64,000 bases of DNA from Phascolomyces articulosus (GCA_025677815.1 JAIXMP010000033.1:62001-126000), one strand, 5' to 3'. Shown: positions 1 through 12,376, counted from the first letter of the stretch. Translations and numbers: made by a program. Notes: generated from the letters alone by a model not told the origin.

Positions 1-684
1 TTTTTAACGTAACCACCCTTGTTTCTTCTTTTTCATCATCATCCATCATCATTCCAATTATATATTATATTATATAAAAATAACATTTAAAAACAACAAA
101 TCTATATATCAGTTTCAGCTGTTTGTTGTAGTCTTCCTTAGAGTGAATGAATAAAGGAGCTGGAAGTTAAAAAAAGCTTATTGAAATAGTAGTAATAGTA
201 GTAGTTCTGTAATGTAACGTTAAAAAATGTCATTGTTGCACAGGAAAATATAAAAGTAATTCGATTATATTTTTTTATTAAACAACAAACTCACTTTTAC
301 TTCACTCAGGCTGTGCACTTCTTTCTTCTTTTTTTTCAACTTCTTTATTTATTACTTTTATATTTTTTTATCCATTGTTGATCACAACCCTCCTCTCTTT
401 TAGATTTCTTGAACCCCCCACCCTTCCCTTTCCTTGTAATAATCCTTATCTATTTGAATAATATCATCATACACAAATAACAAAACCAATCAAACGATCT
501 AATAATAACGTGAGCGAGAAAAAAAAACAATGAAAAAAGAAAGGAGATACCAAGAAGGAGAAAAAGGACAGGAGAGAAAGTATATATATAATATACCCGA
601 CATTTAACATCTTTTTACAATTATGAATTTTTAGACATCATCTCTTTTTTTTTCAACAATTGTAAAAATAATCAATCAATCACC
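1..684. other. AT-rich intergenic / 5' leader region
   Basis: No coding exon is recognisable. The sequence is AT-rich, with T-runs and pyrimidine-rich tracts (for example around 320-430). An A/G-rich tract at about 510-585 and a T-run just before 660 lie upstream of the small gene that starts at 685, so the right half probably holds its promoter and 5' UTR. Confidence 0.5.
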
Positions 685-1043
685 ATGGGATTAATGGATA
701 AACTGAAAACACAACTTGACCTTTGGAAACTTGAAAAGTATACAAAACGTCGTCAAGTGGCAACACCTGAATTTGAACAAAAAGGTAAATTTTTAATAAT
801 AAAACGTGTTCTACCAAAATATAGACTAATATATAAATATATGATAAATTGACAGATCGCGACTTTTATCGTCATTATTATCAAGATGGTGTCTATTTAC
901 ATCAACACCAAAAGAATGCTGCTGGAGAAGTACGACCTCCACCTTCTCCACCTAACAATAAGAGTCTTAATAGAAAATCCACCATGCTCGGAAGAAAAAG
1001 TGAACATATTACCCGATGTTCAGAAACTTATAATTATTCATAA
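685..1043 (+). CDS. Small basic hypothetical protein (95 aa)
   Basis: Two exons, 685-784 and 856-1043, join in phase 1 across a 71-bp GT-AG intron (gtaaat...gacag). The start ATG sits in the favourable context caccATGG. The protein begins MGLMDKLKTQLDLWKLEKYT, a predicted amphipathic helix. It continues with a basic KRR patch and an aromatic stretch around the DRDFYRHYYQDGVYL segment (residues about 34-48), then a proline- and serine-rich basic tail. It has no signal peptide or membrane segment. I do not recognise a named family. The helix-plus-aromatic pattern and the clean splice suggest a real, probably lineage-restricted gene, but the function is unknown. The stop lies in AT-rich DNA typical of 3' ends in this window. 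Confidence 0.7.
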
Positions 1044-4000
1044 TTGATTGTTCTTCCCCATCATCCACCCATCCATAACCTATACTACTATTACTACTAC
1101 GACTATTACTAACATTCACTTGTTATTATTCAAAAGAAATTGTTATTAATGTATGCAAAAATTCCCCCGTTTTTTTTTTTTTTTTTTGTTCAATTCCTTC
1201 ACTCCACCTCAAATGATATCCTATCATAACAAGAAATCAAACTCATCCACAGACATTTATACAAAACATGACGCACGCCTTGTACATTATATTTATTGGC
1301 ATTTAAACGTTTTTCAATAATAATTTTTCAATAATCATTATCATGATGTTGTTTGTAATAAGTGTTGTTTATTGATGTCATGACTAGTATCAACAAAAAG
1401 AAAAAAGTATGTCGATCCATTATTAATCAATCAAATAGTCGTGTGAAACATTTTTCTTACCTAATTCAGGGCTTAGAGATAAACTTTTTTTTTATATATA
1501 CTTTTCCTTTTTTTGAAACTATTCTTAGTTTCTATGCATTACTATATTTAAATTACATTTGCTACAATAATTGTCATGCGTTATACTAATATCAAGTATT
1601 ACATGAAATATTAGCTTATTTTAGTCATTGATTTTATTATTAGTATGTTTATATGGATGACCTAATATTATAGAAAGATTATATGATGATGATTTCAGGA
1701 ACAACCAAATAATAGGCTACTACCGTTGCCTATATCACTAGCAGGGTGGTCTAAATAACTCTATTCACTTCATCCTATCAATTAAGAAATCGGTTCACCA
1801 CCTACATATGTACGTACAAAAAGAGCCGTTGTTTATTTTTATAAGCTTAATAAGTAAAAGTATATTTTTATTAACAAAGATAAAGAGATGGATGGTGCGG
1901 GCTAATGGGTATTAAAGTAAAATACAAACAGGATAAAAGAATATTACTACCCAGTGATTCCTTCAAGAGTCAAAAACCTTGAGCCATAGATGCATTTGAG
2001 CAATGCTCACGAGAATAATCATTACCATCAATTCCAACCAGATATATATCTCTGCAACACATAGTAACAGTCAATATGATGATAGCAGGGTACTGTATAT
2101 TGACCTATGTTTAGATTGCTCTTTGTCGTTTTGAATGCCTTTGATGACTTTCCATATTCTGCTTTGTATATTTTTATCCACAAAGCCGTTTCCATCCACT
2201 TGTGGTTCCAACTGTGTTATCAAAGCATTCATATCTTGTTTTTATTAAAAATGGGACCCTGCAGTAAAGAGCTTGCTGCTGAAAATGATCGTTGTATTAT
2301 TCTTCTTGTAATAATAAACGGACTAATAAACAATCATGTTGCCCGCCATATTGAGAACGATCAAAAAAATTTTTTTTGCGGTTTACTGTTTAATGTATCT
2401 GGGCATGTGATAATTCTCTAAAATACATGATGAATACACCTTTATCACCAACAAAAGCTAAGCGTGGAGATAACAGGATCAGGCACGTCAACAGTTGGTT
2501 CCACATAAGGATCACTGGTTACCATCTGCCACGATGATGTGTGGTCGCATCACACGTAATTCCCACATTTTTCGCTGATAATTGTTCAGCCAAGAACAAC
2601 GAATTGACAACATAATGTTAAGCACAATACCAGAGTCTTGGAATGTTACAATGTGTAATTGTAAAATTTTTAATGAAGATTTTGTTGTAGTTGGTCTCTT
2701 ATTTTCATCGTAAAAGTGAAATTTGTTGTACGTAGTAGCTAATAATGGTGTTGGATATCTTGATATTATTAAGTGCAGGAAAGAAACTTGCACTGTATTA
2801 ATAGGTAGTTGTTTATAACAGTTTATGTTATCAGACAGCTTTGCTCCCATAATATGAAAAGACAGACATTGAAAATGTTAGATTATTTATATTCTTTTTT
2901 GGAACGATGATGATTGCCAAGCGTCTAATTACCGTTTTTTTTTTTTTGTTTCCATTTTGGCTGATTCTTCAAATTTGGACGTTCCGTCGTCCACCAGAGT
3001 AATTTCTTGAGTATCGCTGACAATTTTTAGCTAATCCATACTTCCCCCCCCCAAAAAAAAAGCGACCGATGATGGTTTGTTTTAAATGTAACAAGATGGT
3101 CACTCCATGCTTTCATGCTGTATAACTAATTTTATCCGAGTAGAACATGCCCGCCGCTGTGACTTTCAATGCACAAAATATTCGATAATATTGAACTTGA
3201 AGATATTTCTTTATGATGTAGCCATACCATATTCCCTTTGCAAGATACCAAATAAAGCTTGGAAGAGACAGCGAACGTAAATGTGCAGTGGGTGTAATAA
3301 TATTGTCGAGTTGGCTATCATACAAAACATCCTTACTTTTAGCATGATTAAAACTCATTCTTTTCCTTGTTTGTTCCCGTTGCTGGTAATGCGCAAATAA
3401 CTTTTTATTGCATAGAAATGCACGAATGGTCAGTTATCTGAACTTGCTTCATGCAAAATGGATTGACTCCATATATCATTGACGCGTAAGGCAATGCTAT
3501 AATAAATTAACTTCAATTCTTCAAGGCCATAGGCCTGTTGAAGGATTGAAAGTACAGTGATTCTGAAATAATAAATTTCATCTACACCTTGTATTTGTTA
3601 CAAGTTTTGGTAATTTCAATGTGGCTGGATAAAAATGCTGGAAAAATAGACGGGGGTTATGAATTTATGAGTAGTTTTTTTTTTGTGGTAAACATATCAT
3701 TTGCATTAATAATATCTCAATGAATGTGACATATTGGATGCTCGTGCAGTAGTAGGTTGCGAATTTATACATATAGTTTGTTGTCACGAACTCGACTTCT
3801 ACATATAAATGATGTACGTACGTTATAATGGAGATCGGGGAGGGGAGCAATGGAAATGCAGTCAAGTTTTTTAATGTCTGCCTTGCATCTTCTCTTTAGG
3901 GGACGTCCTGGTTGTTGTTGTTGCTGTTGTGATTTTGGCTTCGTTGGTATATTTTTTTGAAGTGCCCTAGTTAGAAACAGAAAGGTGAAACGGTAAGTGG

Positions 4001-4841
4001 ACAAATTTGAATAGCACCTTCATCTGGATATCCATTTACAAAACAAAATGATATGCCTAATGTTAAAACTTTCCCTTTCTTTTTTTTTTATTTAGGTTCA
4101 GGGGCATATCTAAAAGCAAAATAAAGAAATTCATATATACTCTGTATTTAGTACTGAATATATTGAATTATTTATTTTTTTATTTAGCAGAATGATATAT
4201 ATAAATGCACATGTTTAGAAATATACAATTATCTTTACTATTGATAAACTGGTAGTTATCATAGAGTAACCATTTAGGAGCTTATTTTATCAAAAAATAA
4301 AAATTCAATGTTATACCAAATATCACAGTTAATCTATCTTCTTTTTTTTATATAAAAAAGTGTGCCAAAATATTTATCTCGTCCCTTTAAAAGCACGTGG
4401 TGGATAACAGTCATATATGACAGGCATGTATTGGTAACAAAGAATATCTAAAGTTTACTACGCACTAAAAAGTGTGAATACAGCACGGATTTTTACCATT
4501 TTAGTGACCTAAAGATACAGTCTCATCCTTAATTATACAAAAGGAGAATTACATACAAGGGCTTCAATGTACTAGTTTGACAGATGCAAGTTTAATTTCT
4601 TTGTTGCAATATTTTTCTTCTCCCATTGAAAGACTACCATATATTTATGCTATTACGCAAGATTGAAGCTGTCAAAATCTAGCCCGTACATATTGAGAAT
4701 TCACCGCTTTCTCTATTATATTAAGATACAATAAAATTAATTTGATTAAGATATATAAAAGGACAGAAAATAAACGTTTATATCAAATATACATATAATT
4801 TTATTTTATTTTTTATTCCTCTGAAAAAATTTGCTATTATT
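1044..4841. other. 3.8-kb gene-poor intergenic region
   Basis: No convincing gene. Some minus-strand open stretches exist (2512-2850, 112 codons; 3113-3358; 3765-4004 with a Q6-PGRP-KRR segment), but none joins into a longer model and none matches a family I know. They could be chance or remnants of a decayed transposon. A 17-nt word at 4563-4579 recurs at 20674-20690. The rest is AT-rich with poly(T) tracts. The last 100 bp, rich in ATATA/TTTTATT, precedes the secreted-protein gene. Confidence 0.5.
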
Positions 4842-5480
4842 ATGGTTTGCGCATTAGTATTTTTAATGATGACAATCGTTGCCATTTTACCTCACTACGT
4901 TCAGGCATATTGTTTTTACAACCACATGAATGATATCACCGAAGTAACAATACACCAAGAAGCGGGACAGGCATATTTCGCAACGGGAGAGTAAGCTACA
5001 TATCTTTTGTGAATTAATAATATAATTTTTGATATATTAGAAACAATTAAAATACATAGTATCATTACTTCAAAATATTGTAGCTATCGTTTTGAACATA
5101 AAAATATGCCTCCTGGTTCCAAAGAATGTTGTCCTTATACTTCTCGCCACTGTAGTGAGACCGGAGAACAAGATGGCAAGTGTTCGTTTTATGTAAGTCA
5201 AAACAAGCTTCTGTCTATTTTCTCTATTACTACTGATATAAAATATTTTACTATTTTTTATACTACATCACGGTTATGGTGTATATATATATGATATTAA
5301 TATAAAAAAAATCCAAATTTGAAGTTGGCATATAGAAGGGGTCCAAATGGGGAAGGTGGCAAAAGTTCTTATAAAACTAATGCTCCTTGTGGTGGCTACA
5401 TCACTGCTACTGGATCATTTGACAGTTTTTCATACCAAGTTTACGCTGCCAATCATACTCAAGTAGGTAGTGGCCCATAA
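4842..5480 (+). CDS. Small secreted cysteine-rich protein (137 aa)
   Basis: Three exons: 4842-4990, 5084-5192 and 5325-5480. The introns are gtaagc...tgtag (phase 2) and gtaagt...tgaag (phase 0). Residues 1-22 form a clear signal peptide: a short hydrophobic core of Leu/Met/Ile/Val ending HYVQA, with cleavage probably before YCFYNHMND. The mature chain is about 115 residues with cysteines at YCF, KECCPY, RHC, GKCSF and APCGGY, so up to six can pair with one to spare. It ends with an aromatic, glycine- and serine-containing segment (GSFDSFSYQVYAANHTQ). There is no membrane anchor or GPI tail, so it is predicted to be secreted. Family unknown to me; a small secreted or wall-associated protein is the most that can be said. 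All exons are under 160 bp, so simple ORF scans miss it. Confidence 0.75.
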
Positions 5481-5553
5481 TCCTCCTGCATTTCCACCAT
5501 CAAGAAAAAAGCCAGCACCACTATTTATTTATTTACTGCTAGTTGTTTTTTGA

Positions 5554-5593
5554 CTTTGTCATGCCAGCGAAACCTTTGTCATGCCAGTGAAAC
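5554..5593. repeat. 20-nt direct tandem repeat, two copies
   Basis: Two adjacent 20-nt units (ctttgtcatgccagcgaaac and the same with one C-to-T change) lie about 75 bp beyond the stop of the secreted-protein gene, probably in its 3' UTR. Function unknown. Confidence 0.85.
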
Positions 5594-7598
5594 CCACAGA
5601 GAGATATATTGATTTGATACATCACTTATTTTTCGTTTTGTTCTTCCCTAATTATTTTCAATACGTGCCAATTAATCTATTTTTGTTATCATTACCGCAG
5701 TAGTTATTATCAATAAATATTCAAATACTCTTCATCCTGCAAAATATTATATAAATGATACTCTCTTACCATCAAGCAAAAATAAATTATCACACATGAT
5801 TGATTATTGCAAGAAAACATATATTTTCTTTACGTACAGTACGTATAAGTAAAAAGGTGATAGAAGATATCAGATTGTGGGAAATACAAAAAGTGAAGGA
5901 AGGTCCAGAAGACAACATCCAAATAAAAAATCGTGGTAACATATGTATATATTACAAATTGAAACACAATCCAATAAGAGGTATTATGGAACAAACAGTA
6001 CTACCTTAATTAAACCCTTTGAAAGCCAAAGGATTGAGCCATGCCTGTGTATTTGTATGTTGCTTACAAGAATAATTATTATTATCAATATGCCTTTATT
6101 TATGACTTGAACCTGAATTACATTACACTAGCATATTGTATGACATATACTACTCTCCTATACCGTCATTACTATATTGGAAATACCACTTTATTCTGTA
6201 TTTCTAGGTGGATTACATGCTATTCTGACATTTTTTTTTACCAATTCTTATACAAGGAACAGAGAAAGGTAATAAAGGAAGTACGGAGAATCATGTGATC
6301 ATAATGTCTTCCAAGAAGTGCAGCATTAGTTTTCATAAATATTAATTTTGTTTAAATGGGTTTATCAAATTTATAGAATAAACTTTAGTAATTTACGGTG
6401 GTGTGTTTTTTTTTGGGCTTTTTGGCATTTTTGTGTACTTCGTCACCAGAGTGGATATTACACAGTACTTTGTTGAGTATTATAAAAAGCGAGTTTTTTT
6501 TGTTTTTTTTATAAAGCACTCTTCAAAAGATCTGTTTGTGTAGTTTTTCTTATTAATAATCATTTAAATGATTAATTTCATATAGTTTATCATTATAGAG
6601 CATAGGTCGAATAAACTTTATATATATGTTTGTCTTTTTTGGGGGTTAATACAAAGTTTTTTTTTTGGGTAGGGTTTTTTTGTAGAGTATATATTAAATG
6701 TAAAACAATTACTTATACCAATTATCTCTACACTATTATAATTTTAAACTAGTATATACAAGTATTGATACCTAAAGTATTCAATAGCAAGTTATTTTAT
6801 ATATATATTATGCTCTACTTATATAATAGGATATCATTTATAAGGTAAATGAAAAAAAAAAAAACTAGGTAAAGACTTAGTAATAAATATCATCAAACAA
6901 GTATGTCATTATTTGCATGAAAAATAGTAGAGTTATCGGTCATCGAATAAAAAAAAACCCACAAAAAAACCCACAGTCATAAATGGTGCAATCAGTAAAC
7001 ATATTTTGATTTGATTAACCCAAGATTTATCTTCTAGCATTTAGTCAATGGGGTGGATCTACAAATCAAAATCATTATTCTAACGAAGAGTATCTTTCAT
7101 CACTGTTTCCTTACTAAGAATATCAACAGGTTATTTTTTTATCCATTGATAAAGGTTGTCAACAGCATCAACCAAATAGGGATAGTGTTCAGGAGCTGCA
7201 TAAATGGAAAAGATGTAGCAATTTAGTAACTCCTTCGACAAGATAACAGTTTTTATAAGTGAGAACCATGGATTCAAGGGGATTTTTAAGGCGTATTACA
7301 ATGGATGGAGATACTCCAACATAATACTAATCACATTTGCGCTATAATACGTGGCCGATTATTCAGTACGAATTATACAAATAAACATCATTAATTTCCA
7401 CCGTCAAGTAAGATACTGTTTTTATTTTATTTTTTTCATTACTTTGTTTTTTATGTTATATACGGAATGATCATAATCACCGGCTCACACTTGTATAACT
7501 TCTTCTCCTAATATAGTGAGCTTTTTTTTAGTGATGTCTCATTCTTTCCAAAGTACCAAAAGGAAGCAATCCTAGGACTAAAGCCGCAGATCAGTGTA

Positions 7599-7778
7599 TC
7601 ACCAATGTAATACCAAATCAAAATACATTTCTTCAGGCATTGCCAACTTGATGAACTGGTGTACAATAGCTAAAGCGCCAATCCGTCTTCCTTGAGCTTG
7701 TCTATTACCAAGTTCGTTTACTTTCTTTACCTTGCTCTGTTCTATTGTCACCCGTCTTCCACACGAATAAAAATATTT
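7599..7778 (-). pseudogene. Protein-like remnant, about 60 codons, no start
   Basis: On the minus strand, 59 codons are open before a TGA at 7599-7601. The composition is that of a folded helical protein rather than AT-rich noise: for example VKKVNELGNRQAQGRRIGAL followed by AIVHQFIKLAMPEEMYFDLV. No ATG begins it. I found no flanking exons that extend it convincingly; the DNA on both sides is stop-rich. I read it as the surviving piece of a decayed gene or transposon protein. I do not recognise the family. Confidence 0.35.
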
Positions 7779-8053
7779 AAGTTTTAACCTTTATAAACTC
7801 TTCTATTACTTTCAAAAAGTTTTTTTTATGTGTTTATATCTTTTGCTGTTAAAAATATATAAAGGAATATTTTTTGGATGCATCCTTTGCTATCGTATGG
7901 ATATATATTTTCATGTCGTTTTTTTTCAGGGTCAACAATCGAGAACGCGTAGTTGTGGGCGCGAAACCAAAAATACGAAGCTTATTCGCGTTTCTTTTTT
8001 ATCTCTTGCCTATTTTTCTTTTTTTTTAAAAAGACATACACTCATATTACATA

Positions 8054-9501
8054 ATGGTAATAGTCCTTACCAGCCTTTTTTTTTTTTTGATAATAATAAT
8101 TGAATCATTATTAAAACGAAAACAATGAATTATTTATATAGAGTCAAAAACGAACAAGAAGAATTCGGGATGACAGTGACGATGAATACAGGGCAGCAAG
8201 CTCTAGTCAACGTATTAAAGCCGATCCAGGTTCAACTAACTGGGATGCAGAGGTATATATAGTAGAGATAGCTATGGACCATACCTTTTTTTTAAAACTG
8301 TATATAAAAATAATTAGAATCTAAAATGAATTTTGACACCAACGCATAGGCATTTCAACGAAAAGTCAAAGATACCGTTCGATACGCTCTTGCTTGTGAA
8401 TATCGACGACAACCCATTCGACGCGACGAAATCAATAAAAAGAGTGAGTGCGTTTTCCATTGATTCCTGGAATTTTATATAAAGTGAATGCCTTTGCAAA
8501 CTTTCAATGAGAAGCTTATTTATATTGAAAAAAAATTACGATTCATATTCTCTCATTTTTTTTTTAAGTCTTACAAGAACGATCACGCGATTTCAATAGG
8601 GTGCAACATGAAGCCAATCGTAAATTAAAACATTTATTTGGATTTGAAATGATTGAAGTAAAACCCAAAGAAAAACCCTCCCTTGATAGTAACAAAGGTA
8701 TATATTTATATAAAATATTGATTAGCGTCCTATGGAAGGAGCGAGGGAAGAGTAAATGGAACTGAGATATACTCATACTAACTCCACAGTCGATGGATGG
8801 ATGATTATGATTAGGCACAGCCCCAACAAAAGCCTCTTCTGTCGTCAAATCTTATATCTTATGCAATACCCTTGACAACAAATATCGAACACCAGAATTA
8901 ATCCATCGGTCAGAGGAAGAATATCAATTGACGGGTCTTTTATATGTCATTCTATCACTTATTTTTACAAATGAACAAATCATGTCTGAAGGTAATTTAA
9001 ATAACAAATGTGGGGAGAGGGATTCTGTGTGTTGTTGACGCGAGATATTATGTTTCTACATTCATGTATTAATCTATCTGGTTTATAGCCGATCTTTGTG
9101 AGCATTTGGATCGATTGGGTGTTACTGAAGACTGTGAACCTTTTGGAGATCGTGAAAAATTATTAGATTCCTTTGTCAAACAAAACTATTTGATACGAAG
9201 CAAAACAAATAATGACCCTAATAATGAAAATAGTAGAGAATACTATTGGGGTACACGTGCTCGAGCAGAAATTACGAGTGAAGATATTATGGGATTTATT
9301 GTTTCGGTATGTACACTCTCCATATATAAAAAAATATCATGGATCTATTCACTCTCGTTCGCCCATTTCTCTGTGTTTTATATAATCTAAAAATCAATGG
9401 TTTTTTGTCTTCTTTCTTTTTTATAGACGTATGGATCTGATATGGATGAGGAAACATTGAAGGATTATGTTTACAGAGCAGCAGGGTATGATATGCGGTA
9501 A
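8054..9501 (+). CDS. NSE3: Nse3-like MAGE-domain subunit of the SMC5/6 complex (about 268 aa)
   Basis: Seven exons join in frame: 8054-8056 (ATG only), 8142-8252, 8350-8443, 8569-8697, 8815-8991, 9089-9306 and 9427-9501. The body carries the MAGE homology domain: the helical segment FQRKVKDTVRYALACEYRR, then LFGFEMIEVKP, YQLTGLLYVILSLIFTNEQ, the winged-helix part DLCEHLDRLGVTEDCEPFGD, and the hallmark YYWGTRARAEIT (MAGE proteins have WGPRA at this place). In yeasts, Nse3 pairs with Nse1 and Nse4 in SMC5/6, acting in recombinational repair and DNA binding. Length is close to fungal Nse3 (about 300 aa). The N-terminus is the weak point: exon 2 has no ATG in frame, and the best solution is an ATG directly followed by a gtaata donor at 8057. 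Family assignment is firm; the start is inferred. Confidence 0.85.
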
Positions 9502-10281
9502 TAAATGAGAGGATTATAAATTATTATTTTTTTTACATAGATCAAGTCATTATAAATGTTGTATATAAATATTATTATTTTTTTTATTAGTCTTGGTCAT
9601 TGATCTCATGTTTTGATATGTTTGTAAAAAAAAGTAAGATACGGGAAGAAAGAAAGAAACCCACATAAATATATACTCTCTATATAGGACACGCACCCTC
9701 AAATAATAAAAACATGATTAATTTGCTATTGTTCATATTATAGTTTTTTATATACGAATTTAGGTGTTGGTTTGTTGATGAATAATAAAATAGGTAATAT
9801 TGCTTTCTACTGACATGAAACGGATTCTGCTTCTTCTATTTCTCTATTATTATTGCTATGAAGATTATGTCTTCGATTGATCCAAGAAGAATTGGCGACA
9901 AATTCATACCCATTCCATACCATAGCTCTATTTCGACCCATCATATCCATTTCCTGTATCTCATTTCATTTGTACTTAAATAAGTCCATACCAAGAAAAG
10001 CTATACCTTTAGTTACCGAAACAATCTACCTATATAAAATGGCTAAGGCATCCATTTTATAACCTATCATGAATAATAATATGAAGTTATTATGGCAAGA
10101 AATATCCATCTTGCTTGTTGGTATAATCATTTTGGGTCACTTTTAACGGACGGAAATAATTGAGCTGACTTTTTTTTTTGTTACATACTCTATTTCTTTT
10201 TTGCATTATTTCATCCTCACTTTTTCCACGCATTTATTACAACACACTTCTATCTATTTATATTGAAATATCCATATACAA
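9502..10281. other. Intergenic region between NSE3 and GID8
   Basis: 780 bp of AT-rich DNA without a convincing gene. The open frame at 9877-10062 has no family features. The last 80 bp, pyrimidine-rich and then TATATTGAAATATCC, is the likely promoter and leader of the Gid8 gene. Confidence 0.5.
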
Positions 10282-11308
10282 ATGAATTCCATTTCAACCA
10301 AAAAGTCCATTTCAAAAGAAGAATGGGAACAACGATTATCTAAAGATAAAGTCAATAAGCAGTGAGTTCCCATTATCTCTATTTCCATTCTTTTTTATTA
10401 GAAAAATGGTAACATGGTATCCATAGTGTTATCAACGTTTTTCTATTCCCTATGATCTTATATATTGAATACATGTGGATTATTATTATTATTATTATTA
10501 GAGATCTCAATCGACTTGTCATGAATTATTTGGTTATTGAAGGATATAAAGATGCAGCAGAACAATTTAGCCTTGAAAGTGGATTGGAACCTACCATTGA
10601 CCTGGAATCCATTCAAGAACGAATGGAAATTCGACATGCAATTCAGTCAGGTGATGTGGATACGGCTATAGAACTTGTTAATGATGTGAATCCTGAAGTA
10701 AGTTTTCTATGAATAATAAAAATGCTGTCTTAGTTCTAGTGGAAGGTAGTGGCGGGTAGTGTAGAAGAAGGAAAGAAAAGAGATATAGTATCTATCTCCC
10801 GACTCTATTGAACAAGCATCCATTGATCCAATATTTTAAATATATGAAATAGATCCTTGATACCAACCCAGAACTCTTTTTCCACTTACAACAACAACGA
10901 CTCATTGAAATGATACGTAATGGCGATTTTGCCGAAGCGTTAGAATTTGCAGCAGAAGAGATGGCACCTCGAGGCGAAGAACATCCCGAATTTCTTCAAG
11001 AATTGGAAAGAACTATGGCTTTATTAGCTTTTCAAAATGTACAAGATTCACCTGTTGCTGATTTGTTACATCCTGGACAACGACAAAAGACAGCAAGTGA
11101 ATTGAATGCGGCTATTTTGGTCAGTCAATCGCGTGAAAAAGATCCGAAACTACCGAGTTTATTGAAAATGTTGGTATGGAGTCAAGACCAATTAGATGAA
11201 AAGATGGTGTATCCTCGTATTGAGGATTTGATTTCGGCTGATTTGGTGGTAAGAGATAGTCAGGGAAATCCAGTAGATGATGCTATTGATTCTTCTACTC
11301 CTTTGTAA
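10282..11308 (+). CDS. GID8: Gid8/TWA1, LisH-CTLH-CRA subunit of the GID/CTLH ubiquitin ligase (243 aa)
   Basis: Three exons: 10282-10361, 10502-10697 and 10853-11308. The first intron ends in an (ATT)n repeat. The N-terminal helix SKEEWEQRLSKDKVN is followed by the LisH motif LNRLVMNYLVIEGYKDAAEQ (about residues 28-60). Next comes the CTLH region beginning SIQERMEIRHAIQSGDVDTA, including HLQQQRLIEMIRNGDFAEAL, then the CRA part FLQELERTMALLAFQ, all in the order typical of Gid8/TWA1. Length matches the family (about 230 aa). Gid8 is a scaffold of the GID/CTLH E3 ligase; in budding yeast this ligase targets gluconeogenic enzymes such as fructose-1,6-bisphosphatase. The start is the only upstream in-frame ATG and fits the family N-terminus. 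The gene converges on the minus-strand kinase gene 350 bp downstream. Confidence 0.93.
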
Positions 11309-11658
11309 AAAAAAAAAAAAATAAGAGTACACACGCATACAACCACATACACTTTTATATATAACCCACTCAATTACCATGAATCATAATAATAATTTTC
11401 GCAAAAAAAAAGGAATATAAAAATAATAAAAAAGAGGAGCCAATTTTTTTAATATGTGTATGATATATTTGGATGAAGAGGAGAAAAGGCAGAAATGAAA
11501 AAAAAAAGAAAGGGGATGATGATGAAACAATGAACTATGTTTACATAATAGAGTTGGGGATATTTATCGCTGCATTTACATTAACATTTGTACATATTGG
11601 ATAAAAAAGAAACTATTTCACATATACACATACAAGATATGGACTGGGGGAACGATCA
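11309..11658. other. Convergent intergenic spacer (350 bp)
   Basis: This spacer lies between the stop codons of GID8 and the minus-strand P-loop kinase. It is A-rich with several AATAAA-like and AATATAAA words near 11410-11430 that could serve as polyadenylation signals for GID8. No coding potential. Confidence 0.5.
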
Positions 11659-12376
11659 TCATACACGAACGGATGGCAAACGATCTAATGCCTCAAGAGC
11701 CGAATTTATACGTTCTAATGTACATTCAGGTTCAGGGCTTGGATCAAGATAAAGTACTTTTTCAATGCCTTCAGCTGCTGGATTCTCAGGTGGAAAATAA
11801 TTCTTTACAAAACGAGTAAGGATTTGAACGCCTTCATTTCCTGTAACGCCAGTTGGATGGTCTTCTCTATCCATGATTCGACTACTACATGCCTATATAA
11901 AAAGAAGTGTCAGATAATGAGCCCTCTGAAAGACATTCTCTATAAAGATATTCATTCGCTCTGCTGAGCATAGTCTTTATTTTTTATCTTTTGATAACAT
12001 ACTTGTTTATCCGCAGTCAAGACAATACATTCCACAGGCACTTGGAATTCACGAGCAATACGAACCCAAGTACTTCGTTGTTGTTCGTCAAAATTACAGC
12101 GATCAATCACAACATTAAATTCTTGTCGTAAATACTTTCGGCAATGAATTTCACAGTTTTTACGCGATTTCATGTCATCTTGATTGACTCGTCTCCAATC
12201 CTGTAAAAAAATAAATAAAAGGGTTTAGATCCTTTTTTTTAAAAAAAAAGAAAAGAGATAGAAAGAATAGGTCTGTCTATTTTATTACTTACTGATTTAA
12301 GTTGAATAAGTTTGTTTGAAAAAGTACTTTTACCAGAACCTGGTAAACCCACCAATATCAAGACTTTGTTATTCAT
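11659..12376 (-). CDS. Small P-loop kinase of the polynucleotide-kinase-like AAA_33 type (171 aa)
   Basis: Three minus-strand exons: 12293-12376, 12003-12200 and 11659-11892. All splice sites are GT-AG and phase 0. The Walker A motif is at residues 9-17 (VGLPGSGKS). It is followed by the WRRVNQDD segment and the Walker B-like VVIDRCNFDEQQRSTW (about residues 55-70). After the second intron comes CSSRIMDREDHPTGV, with the arginines and the HPT motif that this kinase family uses as its lid. The architecture matches the kinase domain of polynucleotide kinase/phosphatases and the stand-alone kinases related to it. The phosphatase and FHA parts are absent, and so is a fused HIT (aprataxin-like) domain. 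Likely a nucleic-acid or nucleotide kinase in repair or RNA metabolism; the substrate cannot be told. The gene converges on GID8. Confidence 0.82.

Larger units (their letters stand above)
5481..8053. other. 2.6-kb intergenic region with decayed coding remnants
   Basis: After the 3' UTR of the secreted-protein gene there are only scattered short open frames on the plus strand (5800-6009, 6041-6298, 7828-8103), with AT-rich, unstructured translations. T/G-rich runs occur at about 6400-6680. On the minus strand a stretch at 7599-7778 keeps a protein-like frame (listed separately). A second short protein-like minus stretch at about 7060-7230 contains residues such as APEHYPYLVDAVDNLYQW. These look like relics of one or two degraded genes. 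The right end carries the 5' region of Nse3. Confidence 0.45.

Noticed and set aside
2512..2850. 112-codon minus-strand open frame
   Set aside because: It has no recognisable motif, no extension by splicing and an AT-driven composition. At most a transposon relic; not called.
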